A stretch of 64,000 bases of DNA from Henckelia pumila. Taxonomy: Eukaryota > Streptophyta > Magnoliopsida > Lamiales > Gesneriaceae. This document shows, piece by piece, positions 45,534-57,229 of the stretch; the stretch's first letter is position 1; each line of letters starts with the position of its first letter. The position numbers were made by a program, and so were the translations under genes. The notes under the pieces are model-generated. The model had not been told where the DNA came from, did no database searches, and saw only the letters and a program-made list of their open reading frames with translations. Location of the stretch: NCBI RefSeq assembly GCF_033568475.1, contig NC_133122.1, positions 156,047,361-156,111,360 on the forward strand. The letters run 5' to 3'.

Positions 45534-45593
45534 AAAAGTGGAAAAGTAACCTATGGAGGTGGTTCAAAGGGAAACATTGTTGGAAAAAGAACA

Positions 45594-46915
45594 TTGAATG
45601 TTGCTGGTTTTCCTAAGCTTCACAATGTGCTTCATGTTGAAGGATTAACCGCGAATCTAATAAGCATAAGCCAACTTTGTGATGAAAATTTACATGTTCA
45701 ATTTGATAAAAATGTATGCAAAGTGTTTGATAGTTCAAATTTGTGTGTCATGACAGGTACAAGATCATCGGATAATTGCTATCAACTTAGAGAAGAGATG
45801 GCTTGTAGACACACAAAAGTGACTGAATTTGACCTATGACATTAAAAATTGGGTCATGCAAATTTCAAGACTTTAAAGAACCTGAGTAAGTTGGATACTG
45901 TTAGAGTTATGCCTAATTTTAAATCTGATATTTCTTTTGTATGTGAAGCATGTCAAAAAGGGAAGCAGACTAGGGTGTTACACGAGATGTTGCCAAGATC
46001 TCTGACAACACGCTGCCTTGAACTCAAACATATGGAGTTAATGGGTCCAATGAATGTTGAAAGCTTCGGTGTTAAGAAATATTCTTTTGTTTGTGTTGAT
46101 GATTTTTCACGATACAGTTGGATAAACTTTTTGAGAGAAAAATCAGACACGTATGATGCCTTCAAGAAATTGCTTACTAAGATTTTAAATCTCCATAATA
46201 TGAAGGTAATTCGTATTCGAACTGATCATGGTAAGGAGTTCGAAAACTCTTTTTTTGCTAGTTTGTGTGATAAAATGGGTATTTCTCATGAATTTTCTGC
46301 TCTTAAAACCCCACAAAAGAATGGAATTGTTGAAAAGAAAAATATGACTTTGCAAGAAATGGCAAGAGTGATGTTTAGTTCGAAAAATATTTCAAAACAT
46401 TTTTGGGCTGAAGCCTTGAATACTGCATGTCATATTTCAAATAGAGTTTATTTAAGTAACGGTACTACTATGACATCCTATGAAATTCTCATGGGAAATA
46501 GGTCAAACCTTAAATATTTTCATGTTTTTGGATGTGTATGTCACTCTTTGAATGATAGGGACCATCTAGCTAAGTTGATGCAAAAAGTGATAAGTGTATG
46601 TTCTTGGGATATTCATCAAATAGCCGAGCCTATAGGATGTTTAACTTGAGAAATAGGACTATTTTTGAATCTATTAATGTTGTTTTTTATGACTTTGCAG
46701 ATTTAAAGAAGAAAACAGCTGAAGATGAAGTTGATGATTTGCTGGATAATTCTGGAAATTCAGATGTTGTCCAAGGTGTTACAACACCTCCGACAACACC
46801 TCATGCAGAAATTCCAGAAACAAAAATTGAAAAGAATACTGATGAGGACAGTGAGGTAAACGAAGCTGGAAAGAATATTCCAAGCAGAATTCAGAAGAAT
46901 CATCCAACCTCATAA
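45594..46915 (+). pseudogene. Protease end and integrase of the SIRE-like pol
   Basis: 45594-45839 covers the end of the protease region (LHNVLHVEGLTANLISISQL) and 45849-46649 the integrase: MGHANFKTLKNLSKL, CEACQKGKQ, then HMELMGPMN, RTDHGKEFEN and PQKNGIVEKKN. The first catalytic residue of the D, D, E triad reads E (MEL for the usual IDL), while the other two are kept. 46598-46915 continues in another frame with MFLGYSSNSRAYRMFNLRN and an acidic linker that contains QGVTTPPTTPH, encoded by one copy of the element's recurrent palindrome. Confidence 0.82.
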
Positions 46916-46962
46916 GTAATTAGAGATGTGCATGGAGACTTACAAACTCGAAGGAAAAAAAT

Positions 46963-48574
46963 GTGGACTACAGAAAAATGGCAGGTCTAATGTGCATGAG
47001 CTCTACATATAATCAGTTAAGATTTTCGTGTTTCATGTCAAACATTGAACCCAAAAAGGTTGAAGAGGCTTTAAAAAATAAATTTTGGTTCAATGCTATG
47101 CATGAAGAGTTAGAACAATTCGTTAGGAATGATGTTTGGTACTTGGTGTCGTGACCTGCTCACGGTAATGTTAAAGGAACCAAGTGGATTTTCAAAAATA
47201 AAACTGATGAGTCGGGAAATATCATTAGAAATAAAGCTAGGTTGGTAGCTCAAAGAGTATACACAGGTTGATGGGGTGAATTTTGATGAAACCTTTGCTC
47301 TTGTAGCCCGCATTAAGTCAGTCCGACTTTTGCTTGCTATTTCATGTTACATGGGAATGAAACTTTTTCAAATGGATGTAAAGAGTGCCTTTTTGAATGG
47401 GATTTTGAATGAGAAAGTTTATGTGAAACAACCTAAGGTTTTTGAAGATCCTAATCATCTTGATTATGTGTATAAGTTGAAAAAGGCATTTGTATGGATT
47501 GAAGCAAGCACCACGTGCATGGTATGAAAGATTAACCGAGTACTTGCTTAATATTGGCTTTAAAAGAGGTGAAGTTGATAAGACTTTATTTGTGCAAAAG
47601 TCTCAAGGTAATATCTTAATTTGCCAAATTTATGTAGATGATATAATCTTTTGTGCTTCAAATGATAAACTTGTCGATAATTTTTTGAAGTGCATGTCTT
47701 CTACATTTGAGATGAGTATGGTTGGTGAGTTAACTTATTTCTTGGGATTTCAAGTTAAACAAATGCATGATGGTATATTTTTGTGTCAAAGCAAGTATGC
47801 GAAAAATTTGATGAAAAATTTTCTGAATGACAATACTAAACACATGCGTACACCTATGGGGTCTAATGAAAAACTGTCTAGGGAGGATGTTGCCGAAGGT
47901 GTTGACAACACCCTCTACAGAAGCATGATTGGTAGTGTTTTTTATTTGAGTGCTACTAGACCTGATATCATGTGTAGTTTTTGTTTGTGTGCTAGATACC
48001 AGTCTAACCCAAAAATTACTCACTTGAAGGTCGTAAAACGCATTGAAATATGTGGCAGGTACTTTGAATTTGGGTTTGTGGTACACTAAAGAAACCAATT
48101 CAAGTTTGGTAGGATTTAGTGATGCTGATTGGGCTGGGGAATTAGATGAGAGAAAGAGCACTTCGGGAGGATGTTTTTTACTTGGGGAACAACCTAGTGT
48201 CTTGGTATAGTAAAAAACAAAACTGTGTCTCACTTTCTACTGCCGAGTCTGAATATGTTGCCGTAGGCAGTTGTTGTTCACAACTCCTATGGATGAATAA
48301 AATGCTGAATGATTATGGAATTAAGAGTGATACTCTCATTGTGTACTGTGATAATTCTAGTGCCATTGATATATCTAAAAATTCAGTACAACACTCTCGA
48401 ACCAAACACATTGACATTAGACATCATTTCATTCGAGTTTTTTTGGTCGAGAAAAGCATGATCTTAATTGAGTTTGTTGAAACCAATAATCAATTAGCTG
48501 ATATATTCACAAAAGCTTCGAATTTCGAGAGATTCTCCAGTCTAAGGAAGTCTTTCAGTATGTGTATATTATAG
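46963..48574 (+). pseudogene. Reverse transcriptase and RNase H of the SIRE-like pol
   Basis: Frames 46963-47154, 47276-47527, 47490-48089 and 48146-48574 together give the full domain: KNKFWFNAMHEELEQF, FQMDVKSAFLNGILNEKVYV, YGLKQAPRAWYERL, the catalytic IYVDDIIFCASND, then RNase H with STAESEYVAVGSCCSQLLW, VYCDNSSAIDISKN and RTKHIDIRHHFIR, ending near LADIFTKA. Breaks: a TGA near 47152, frame changes near 47260, 47495 and 48050-48140. The catalytic aspartates of the reverse transcriptase are intact. Confidence 0.88.
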
Positions 48575-49613
48575 ACAAAAATAGGATGTTGTCAGAAGTG
48601 TTGCCAACACCCTGTAACAACACCTTCTCATGCATGTGCATGTTTAGGATATTAGGCATATTTCATGCATGCATTTACTTTGTTTTGTGACGTGTTTGAT
48701 ACTGTGTAACCATTGACTAGTTTTCACTTAGGATTCTTTGCAAAAAGTTTTACAATTTAATGAGATTTAATTAAAAATGAGTTCTGACTAAGTCACAAAG
48801 TAGTGGAGGGATGTTCGTGTATTCCATGATCCTGTCCCAAGTGAAAAGTGATAGCAACATCAGAAACTCAAATTATCAATTTGATAAATAGTAATCAATT
48901 CAATCATCAAATTTGATTGAAAAATCAGAATCAAATGGAAAAAGCTACCTAAAGGGTTCCTTTGAAGATCGTTTCCTTTAGTGTGCAGGCTACCACTTCT
49001 ACAACAATGAATTGGATATCAAAATCTTTCTGAATCCTGAAGTGTTGCTGGAAGATGTTGCCAACACCATGAAAAACACCTCTCTTGTCAACATATATTT
49101 TTGCATATGATTGCATTTTATCTTTATGTCACATTCTGTTTTAGACATAATTAGGACATGCATATTTTTATTTGTGAATATTTTTGGCTGAAAGGTTAGA
49201 ATTTCCGATCGAACAAAATTTTGAATTTTTGCCCTATCCACTGAATTTTTGAATTTGAATGTGATTGGATTTTGTTTCAGTGGTGTTGTATTCCAATGAG
49301 AACTTTAATTTGGAAATATTTGGTGAAATATTTGGGCCTAGATTATCGGTGAAAAACGAAGAGATTTGTTTCCTAATTTAATTTGAATTGTTACCGTTTT
49401 TTAGTGTTACCGTTGGGATTTTGTTACCGTTAGAGGGGATGTAATTCGAGTGAGAATAGGAAAGGCTGTGTGTGTTATTTATAGTTGGGTATTTATATGT
49501 TTTTGGAAATACATTATTTCCTTGTTTCTACCCTCGCTCCTCCTTATTTTCATAGCCTCTACTCACATATTGCCCTAATTTATTCTCTGTTTTTCGCTCT
49601 CGGAAAAATTTTA
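48575..49613 (+). other. Spacer between pol and ORF3 of the SIRE-like element
   Basis: There is no long ORF. It carries two copies of the recurrent palindrome (48598-48611, 49054-49068), each followed at once by a half-site (CAACACC, AAACACC). Confidence 0.6.
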
Positions 49614-51609
49614 ATGGCAGGAAAAGGTTTTGACTCGCATGATACTCAATCGGAGATGGGCCATACAGAATATGCTGATCAAGGTGTTACAACACCTCCG
49701 TCACCACACCCCGTGATCGAGCAAGCTATCGTTCCAGTTGTTGAGGAACCTGTGCCCTTGGATGTTATCGCTCCTGGAGAGCCTGAAACGCTCTTGATTT
49801 GGAAAACCTACCAGACATGGCTGTATTGAACAAGGTACTCCCCGCGAAACCCTTGACCCGTTGCTCCAAAAGACAGGCGGGTTACAATCCAGACTACACA
49901 GCATCGAAGAGATTTCGAGGGAAAGTTCAACCATCGAGACCTTCTCTGGTGGACACAGAGTATTTCTCTGGTGATGCAAGCGATGATGAGGACTATAAAC
50001 TTGTACATCGAAAAAGGGGAAAGGCTTCTGTGATGGAACCTTTGGGACATGCTATCCCAGTTCAATTTGCTGTTGTCGAAGCATCTGAGGATGATTCCAG
50101 CTTTGATGATGAGTCTTCTACCTCAGAGACTTAAACTATTGTTCCTGTTGTCAAGGAAGATACATCTGCATCTGTTCCTGTTGAGGAGACATCTACTGCT
50201 GCTCCTCTTGTTTTCTCAGATGATGAGGAAATTTCAATAGCCCAGTTCATGGCTAAGATGAAGAAATCAAAGGGTAAGAAAGAAACAGTTCCTTCTACCT
50301 AGTTGGATGAAGAGCCAGATGAGGAGATGCTACAGGAATTTGCTGACAACCGTCCCCACTCCTCTGATAGTTCCAGCATTGAATCAAGTGAAGATTCAGA
50401 TGCTGAGCAGGACCTAGAAGACGAGTCAAATTCTGATGACTCTGCAGATGACAATGAGGATGTTGAGGAAGGTGTTGCCGACACACTGGACAATACCTTA
50501 GGAGAAGACTATTGGGTAAATAAGTCCTACTCCTCTGCTTTTTATTACAAGGAGATTGCTGATTGCTGGGATAAGTATGCTGATCGCGAGTTCCTTGAGG
50601 AACACAACATTGATGTGAAGAGCTACGGAGCTCAGAATATGATCAAATTCTTTGAGGTAAGGAACATGCTTTCAATAGTTACTACTGCTGGTCCATACTG
50701 CAGAGAACTTATGCGGGAGTTCTATTGCAATCTTACTGAAGCTATGAAGGATCCACGGTATGTCAAATATGGGAAAGTGTATGTGCGAGGACAGATTTTT
50801 TCTTTCAGTCCTGCTGTAATAAATGGATTCCTCCATACACAAGCTGGTGATGATGTTTATCTACCTGCATTGGATGAGATGACTTCTGTCCTTACAGGTG
50901 GACAAGTAACAGTATTTCCAGCTCACCCTAAGAAGTTTCCAGCTTCCAAGTTCACTTCCATGTACTCTGTTCTGCACAAGACTTCGATGAAGACATGGAC
51001 TCCATCTGGAAATTCCACAGTTGTCACTACACATTAGGCTCTAGTCTTGTATGCCATTTGAATAGGAGTAAGTTTCAACTATGTCCGACTAGTGTTTGAC
51101 ACGGTCATGGCCTTTGCAGACTGCGCACAACCAATATTGAAGCTGCCTTATCCTTCTCTAATCTACTTCATGTTGCTGTCTCAAGAGATTGAAAAGGATG
51201 ATGATGAGGTTCTTATTGAACTAGGATAACTGCTGAAGATTGCACCTGCTTTGCTGCGAGGCAACAGAAAGATAGACCTACCTTGGTCTGAATCAGGTGT
51301 TGCTGCAGGTGTTGTGGTAGATGTTGCCAACACCTCCTCTGCCACTGCAATTTTTGTACCCCCCCCCCCCCCTCTGCTGCTCAGAATGTTGATACTTCAT
51401 TCATTCAAGCTCAATTGTTGCATGATGAGCAGAAGATCACTCAAGCTAAGGATGATCTAGCCTATTATGAAGGGTTGAAAGCTCACTATGAGAATTTGAT
51501 AAGTGGAGCTGGCTTTTCTGGACAAAAAGGGGGAGAAGAAAGTGATGCAGCTGCTTCTGACAAAGATGCTACTGATAATGATGACTCATCTGAGAGCAAT
51601 CAATTCTAG
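49614..51609 (+). pseudogene. Third ORF of the SIRE-like element, product unknown (plant transposon protein type)
   Basis: The sequence after pol is protein-coding in the same sense. From the ATG at 49614 (MAGKGFDSHDTQSEMGHTEY) a frame change near 49795 leads to a basic part (TRCSKRQAGYNPDYTASKRF), then a long acidic serine-rich region (SSDSSSIESSEDSDAEQDLE), and then a folded part (YYKEIADCWDKYADREFLEE, NMIKFFEVRNMLSIV, YVKYGKVYVRGQIFSFSPAV followed by INGFL). The last part resembles the putative plant transposon protein domain often annotated in retrotransposon ORFs (family knowledge). The tail (KITQAKDDLAYYEGLKAHYE) is helical and ends at 51609. Breaks: stops at 50132 and 50300 and a shattered stretch 51035-51414. 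No signal peptide or membrane segment is visible, so it is not an obvious envelope. Confidence 0.7.
51359..51372 (+). repeat. C14 homopolymer in ORF3
   Basis: This is an uninterrupted run of 14 C in a coding-derived region. It is a likely cause of the local frame loss, or an assembly error. Confidence 0.8.
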
Positions 51610-51911
51610 ATTGCTTTAGTTGGTTTAATTTTTCTAGTTTTTTTTTTTTGATAAGAAGTTTTTTTTATCTGATCTTAATCAAAACTGTGTTTTTTGTGTT
51701 AAGCTCTGCTATTATGTTTGGTTCTCTTTTACATATGCTTATTGATCTGAGTGTTGTATCTAGATGTTGCCAACATCTCGTGACAACACCTCTGCTTACA
51801 TTTAGGGGGAGAATCTGGTTTAGTATAGGGAGAGTTTTGATTAAGGGGGAGTTAAGTTGATTTGTTTTTGAATTGAATGTGTTTTGTCCAGAAAGGCAAA
51901 AAGGGGGAGAT

Positions 51912-52715
51912 TGAAAGGAATATTTTATTTCTAAAATTTCTCAAGTTTTGAAAAGATTTATTTAATATATTTTGTCTTTCTTGGACATGAAGTAACTTTT
52001 ATATAAGTTATTTATTTCCTTAGGTAAGTTGATTTGAGATATTGTTAAGCTAATTATAATAATTATCATATCATATCTAACGTATATCTTTCTTTATTTG
52101 TGTAGATTTGATATGATTAAATCAAAAAAAATTCTACGCCTACAAGAAAACATGTTGAAGAAGGATTCGTGTGTTATTTAAGAGGATGTACGTGCAACAA
52201 GAGAAGAGACCGACCAATCGAGATTTTCTTAATATCTTCACATATGTACGTTGAGAGAAGAACTGAAGATCCTTTGAAGCTCGCATCGGTCGTGATTGCT
52301 TGAAGCCTTGAAGAACACTTGAAGATCATTGATCGATAAGTGTGCTGCTAACGTGTTTTGCTTTCAAGTATTTTTCTTCTTATCTCATTTTATTATTCTA
52401 TCCTGCATAGAATTTTTAGGAGAACTTTTATTGCGTATTTTCTCACTTGTGTTGAGAAAATTGATTTTACAATTATCACTAGTTTTAGGGTTTGTAAAAC
52501 TCGTTGAATTATTTTCTAGTGAAAGTTTTGCCCTGGGGCGGTGCAAGAGTATTTTAAAATCTTGATTAATAATATGAGTCTATTTATTTGGTTGCTTGTT
52601 TATTTTATTCACGCTTTAATTATTTTCCGCTGCATATTACATGAGGTGTTATTGAAGGTTTTGTCAGCACCTTATGCCAACACCTAAAACTGCTTATGTG
52701 CAACCACTATTTCCT
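51912..52715 (+). repeat. 3' LTR of the SIRE-like element (right border approximate)
   Basis: It starts TGAAAGGAATATTTTATTTC after the purine tract AAAAGGGGGAGAT. It matches 43736 onward. The match continues without a break through a second gag start (ATGGCC at 52835) to 52965. Confidence 0.7.
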
Positions 52716-52965
52716 AACAGCTTTGACGGTTGTTCATTTTTGAAAATGGAATGACTCAAAATCTATTATGTTTTTTACTCCATAAGTAATTGAATGTAGA
52801 ATTGTTTGTTCCATTTTTCAGTTTTATTGATAGCCATGGCCACATTGATGGAGATCTTCCAGAGTGCAGGGGAAAAATTTCCTGTCATTAACCCTAAAAT
52901 GATGAAGTTGCAGTTCAATGTGTGACGTCTTGATTTTTGGACATTTCAAGAATTATGATGCGAAA

Positions 52966-54417
52966 AAAATGTGGAATAATTTTTTTTCTTTTTTGAAACA
53001 TGCATCGTGCTCATAGGTACAAAATATAATGCGTAAAATTATGTTCAATCAAAGCAACTCAAAATCTCATTGTTCAAAACTCGTTTAAACTATCATTGAA
53101 CAAAAATGATGATAACTCATACGGGAACGCCAAAATTTCATCACACATGCAAAACTTAAAACTGTAAAATACGCAATCGCAAAATAACGTGTTAAAAACA
53201 TAATTTGAATCTTAAAATGACTTGCTAAAACATGAGATCGAATAAACATGCATAACATTAATAAAATACTTAAGCTTTGTGGACATGCTTGACATAAGGT
53301 TCTCGGACGTCCGTCTCATGCAAACTCTTCTCGCCTTCTTGACTACTCGGCCCCATGATCAACCTTTAAATAATTAATTTCTTCTTTTACATTTACACCA
53401 TATAAGTATAGTGAGTCTAATTCTCTTTCAAAACACCAAAGAACTAAATAGCTAAAATGAAAACTCATGCACTTTATAAATTAAATGAGAGAGCTTGAGC
53501 TATTTACAAATTTTTTGGAGAGCCATGCAAACTTAAACATCTAGTCATGATCTACGCCCACCTGGGCAGGGTCCCCTGGGCGGGGACCAAATTTATTAAT
53601 AAAATTATTATTATATATAATATAATTATTATGGATTAATAATATCAATTAATTATTTAAAAAATATTATATTAAAATTATTATTATAAAAAATCAAAGA
53701 ATATCGTGCATAGCCTACAAAAAAACTATCTCTTAAACATGTATATTCAATCTTTACTAGGTTTATTATCTCTCGTTCTGATGTTGTTTGACGTCGACTA
53801 TCGCTTCTCATCGTACTCTGTGATCATCGACGTTTCAAGCCTCGAGTTCTTAGCTTGCTCGAGAATCGAGTGATTCATTCTCGGCCTCTAGTTTCAATAA
53901 AATTTGACTTATTAGTTGTTCAATTTAATTTAAATTCATGTTAGATGATAATATTTGTTGTTGATTTCATGTAGTGAAAATTCATGGATTGGGGCATGAA
54001 TTTTGAAACCTAATTTTGAAAATTGAGGCTTTTGTTGAATTAACTTTGAATAGCTAAATTAATTGTTTATAAATTAAATTTGCATCCTATTGTGAATTTT
54101 GATAGTTTATTGTAATTTTTTCGAGATAATTCATGATTACAAAATACGAAAGATAATTTTTTATAGATTAATTGTATTTAAATTTTAACGCTAATATAAA
54201 AGACCTCATACTTTAATCTTCGTCTAGGATCTCATTTTCTTTAGGACCGCACCGAGGTGATTTTTTAGACCTTAGTAAATATTCTACTAGATAACTATTG
54301 AATACATATGGATCCCAATGTGCCAAATAATTAATTGGGTCATAACTCATCACAAAATTGAGTCAAAAAATATATTTGGTTCATAACCCAACAAAGAAGT
54401 TGAACCATATATATGAG
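52966..54417. other. Unassigned repeat-like DNA
   Basis: Similarity to the SIRE-like element stops at about 52965. Beyond it the minus strand has an LTR-like look around 53400-53560, with TTTGTAAATAGCTCAAGCTC resembling a TATA region, but no TG...CA ends were found. A small G+C-rich palindromic stretch (CCCACCTGGGCAGGGTCCCC) lies at 53558-53590. No gene was recognised. Confidence 0.4.
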
Positions 54418-54536
54418 ACAAACTATTGTGAGACCGTCTTACAAATTTATTTTGTGAGATGCATCTCTTACCTGATCTGACCCATGAAAAGTTATTATTT
54501 TTTATGTCAAAAGTATTACTTTTCACTTTATATTTG
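54418..54536 (-). repeat. Copy of the dispersed GAGACGGTCTC-type MITE
   Basis: ATTGTGAGACCGTCTTACAA, then TTTTGTGAGATGCATCTCTTA, CCTGATCTGACCCATGAAAA and AGTATTACTTTT match the other copies. Its far end is cut by the TRIM insertion at 54537. Confidence 0.6.
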
Positions 54537-54891
54537 TATAAGACCGAGCACTTGCCGCTTTACCAAAAGCTATAGCTGGTGGGAATGATGCAACTCAAAT
54601 CTTTTCAACCGCACAGCAGCCCAAGCACCATGGTTTGATCGCGCAACCAAGAAGCTAGGAAAATTATTGCACCCCAACAATCTCCCTCCCAAAAATTGCA
54701 CTCCTTGCAATCAATAAAAATCAAACACATTATCTTGGCTCTGATATCAATTGTAAGACCGAGCTCTTGCCGCTTTACCAAAAGCTATAGCTGATGGTAA
54801 TGGTGCGACTCAATTCTTTTAAACCGCACAGCAGCCCAAGCATCGTGGTTCGATCGTTCAACCAAGCATGAACAATTATTACACCCCAACA
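54537..54891 (-). mobile_element. TRIM element (miniature LTR retrotransposon), complete
   Basis: Two direct repeats of 143 and 140 bp (54537-54679, 54752-54891) are flanked by a perfect 5-bp target duplication ATTTG (54532-54536, 54892-54896). On the minus strand each LTR starts TGTTGGGGTG and ends CTCGGTCTTATA or CTCGGTCTTACA. The internal region is only 72 bp: a primer-binding site (minus strand, TTGATATCAGAGCC after two bases) next to the right LTR and a purine tract TTTGGGAGGGAGAT next to the left LTR. It encodes nothing and must use enzymes from other elements. A second copy is at 57230. Confidence 0.88.
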
Positions 54892-54896
54892 ATTTG

Positions 54897-55655
54897 GATC
54901 GATTCATCATGTCTCACATGAGACCTACTCTCTGTGTGTATATATGTGTGCATGCGCGTGTGCGTGTATGTGTGTATGAGGAATTTGGGAAAAGTAAAAA
55001 AAAAAACAAAATGAGAAAAACTATTGTAATTAACAAAATACCCTTTCCTCCAACTCAAATGAACACAAAATCCAATATCTTCGTACCTAGCACAAGTACT
55101 CATTTCTTATTGTTAAGAGAAAATATATTGTTGCGTGTTTTGTTTCAAAGAAAAACACGTACGCATATTATTGTTTTCACACTAACATTGCCGCAAAATA
55201 GGGCGCCATGATTTCTGCACTGATTTGTAATGTGATTGTAATAATTAATGAATACATATTAGAAGTTGTTGGTATATATATATATATATATACTTTTGGT
55301 CAGTTTATATAATAATAATCATCATCTAAGATAGTATTTGAGAGAGTTTGTAGGAAATACTTCTCAACTTTTTTTAACAAAATTTCTAAATTTTTTTAAG
55401 AAAAAATTTATAAGTTCTTTCTATAAGTACACTACCTAATTATGGGTGAGTGTGTCATACTGAAATTTTACTTCAAATTTATAGAGTAGTTTCCAGAATT
55501 ATAAAATGTGTGAGAATGTGGTTGAATACAGGAGAATTTGGAGAATATTGCATATGCACCTCTAGGTTTTATTTACTTGCATTGTGTCTTACCAACACTT
55601 AGCAATTTTGAGAAAATTATATTTTTGTTCTTGTAATTTCATTATCACAAAAACT
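54897..55655. other. Intergenic DNA with TG and TA simple repeats
   Basis: A (TG)n-like stretch lies at 54931-54980 and a TA run at 55273-55291. ORFs here on both strands follow the simple repeats and are not convincing. Confidence 0.5.
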
Positions 55656-55792
55656 CTTGTGAGACGGTCTCGCGGCTCAATTTTATGAGACGGATCTCTT
55701 ATTTAGATCATCCAAGAAAATGTAATATTTGTTATATATGGATAGGGTTGACCCGATCTCACGGATAAAGATCCTTGAGATTGTCTGACAAG
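55656..55792 (+). repeat. Best preserved copy of the GAGACGGTCTC-type MITE
   Basis: The ends CTTGTGAGACGGTCTCGCGG and, inverted, CTTGTCAGACAATCTCAAGG form terminal inverted repeats of about 20 bp. Sub-terminal blocks ATGAGACGGATCTCTTATTT and GGTTGACCCGATCTCACGGA are shared with the other copies. It is 137 bp and non-coding. Confidence 0.7.
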
Positions 55793-56344
55793 AGACCTAC
55801 TCATTGTTCATTTTTTATTTTTTGTTATTTAAATTTATATTTTTAGTCTTCTAAATTGCACATTTGTTTCATTTTTTTGTCTTGTTATGAGGAATTAACT
55901 ATATGTTTTTCTTTTTTCCCCCTTTAACTTAGCATTTTTTTTTGGTTTTTTTTATCGGCAGACAAATGGAGTTAGGTAAAAAAAAATAAATGAAAAGATA
56001 AAATAAAACAAAATACAAGTTATATACCGTAAAACAAAGTACAAGTTAAAATAAAATAACGGTATGAATTTGAAAATTTTCAGTATATATCGTAATATCG
56101 AAATATCGTAACAATATATATAAATTAAATAATATATAATATTTTTAAATAATAAATTAAGTTATAAAATTTAAAAATCTAGGGGTTTTTCATGTATAAA
56201 TTAGAGGACCAAAAATATAAATTTTAGGCAATTTTGATATTTTGTGTTGTCAAATTTCAATTTCAGTATATTATATCATGTGCTTCTTCTTTTTTCTGCA
56301 ATTTTTTATTCTTATTTCCACGTATCATCACACAACGTTGATAT
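55793..56344. other. A+T-rich intergenic DNA, nothing recognised
   Basis: No gene or element ends were found. Confidence 0.5.
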
Positions 56345-56907
56345 CAGGGGCCCCACCTTTTGGTGGGGCTCCAAATATTTTAAATTTTTTTATATATATT
56401 TAAACATAATGATTATATATTTTTTTATATTATAAATATAAATATTAATAATGAAAGAGAAAACTTAAAATTTACTGCGGCGTATGAATTGAATTGTCGA
56501 TTATCACTTTCAACACACACACGTAATCACATGACACAGAATACTCGACACGTAATCACACGACGTCCAAACTCACATCGAAAGAACCACATTGAGTCAA
56601 GAGAGACTAAATGATTTAGTGATCATGTGCATCGAAAAGACATATTGGAGGACATACCATACGACGACATAATTGATAATTTTACTTCAAAAAACGCAAG
56701 AAGAGTGTGTTTTAAATAATATTGATTGTTAAATAAATTATTTTGATGAATTATGTAAAACGTTCTTTCTGATGTGTAGTTTCTTAATTTACATATTTTG
56801 TTTATTTTGAGCATGCTATTCATTTTTTTCATATATATTCGATTTTTCAACCAAGGGTCATATTTTATGTTTCGACCAGAACCTCATTTTTCTCAGGACC
56901 GTCCCTG
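56345..56907. mobile_element. hAT-like MITE
   Basis: The ends read CAGGGGCCCCACC and, inverted, CAGGGACGGTCCTG, with 8-bp flanks that agree at six of eight positions (GTTGATAT, ATTGATGT). The interior is A+T-rich. A 75-codon minus-strand ORF inside has no recognisable product. Confidence 0.55.
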
Positions 56908-57229
56908 ATTGATGTGTCATTAACCTAAGTATTTTCATTTCAAAAGTATTAAATTTGAAAAATAAAAGACCCAAATTGTAAAAACGAAAAATATAGTACT
57001 AAAAATCAAGTGTGATAAAAAAAAAAGAAATATAAAATTTGAAAATAACACTTTTTTGCCTCAATCAAAATGAACGATCTCTATGGTTACTACTACTAAG
57101 CGTATTTTCCAAGTTACAAAAGCAATATGATAGTTCACTTTCAAACATAAAATATCTACATATTGTACAAGATCTTATAAAATTCGACAGGATGTGCAAA
57201 TCGGTAGAGTAGGTGAGCCGTGAGCACTT
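56908..57229. other. A+T-rich intergenic DNA, nothing recognised
   Basis: No gene was recognised. This is the left flank of the second TRIM copy. Confidence 0.5.

Larger units (their letters stand above)
43636..52965 (+). mobile_element. SIRE/Maximus-like Ty1/copia element with extra ORF, flanked by extra internal ends
   Basis: The order is: about 100 bp of 3' internal end (43636-43735), LTR starting TGAAAGGAATATTTT at 43736, internal region with gag, pol and a third ORF, LTR starting at 51912, then a second copy of the 5' internal start (to 52965). The direct repeats 43636-44797 and 51818-52965 are about 1.15 kb and nearly collinear. Both LTRs are preceded by a purine tract (AAAGGGAGAGAT; AAAAGGGGGAGAT). 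I could not fix the LTR 3' ends or find a classic primer-binding site. All coding regions carry breaks. Confidence 0.85.

Noticed and set aside
49701-50065. Minus-strand ORFs opposite ORF3
   Set aside because: They are shadows of the plus-strand coding sequence. The serine- and glutamate-rich composition on the plus strand produces open reading on the other.
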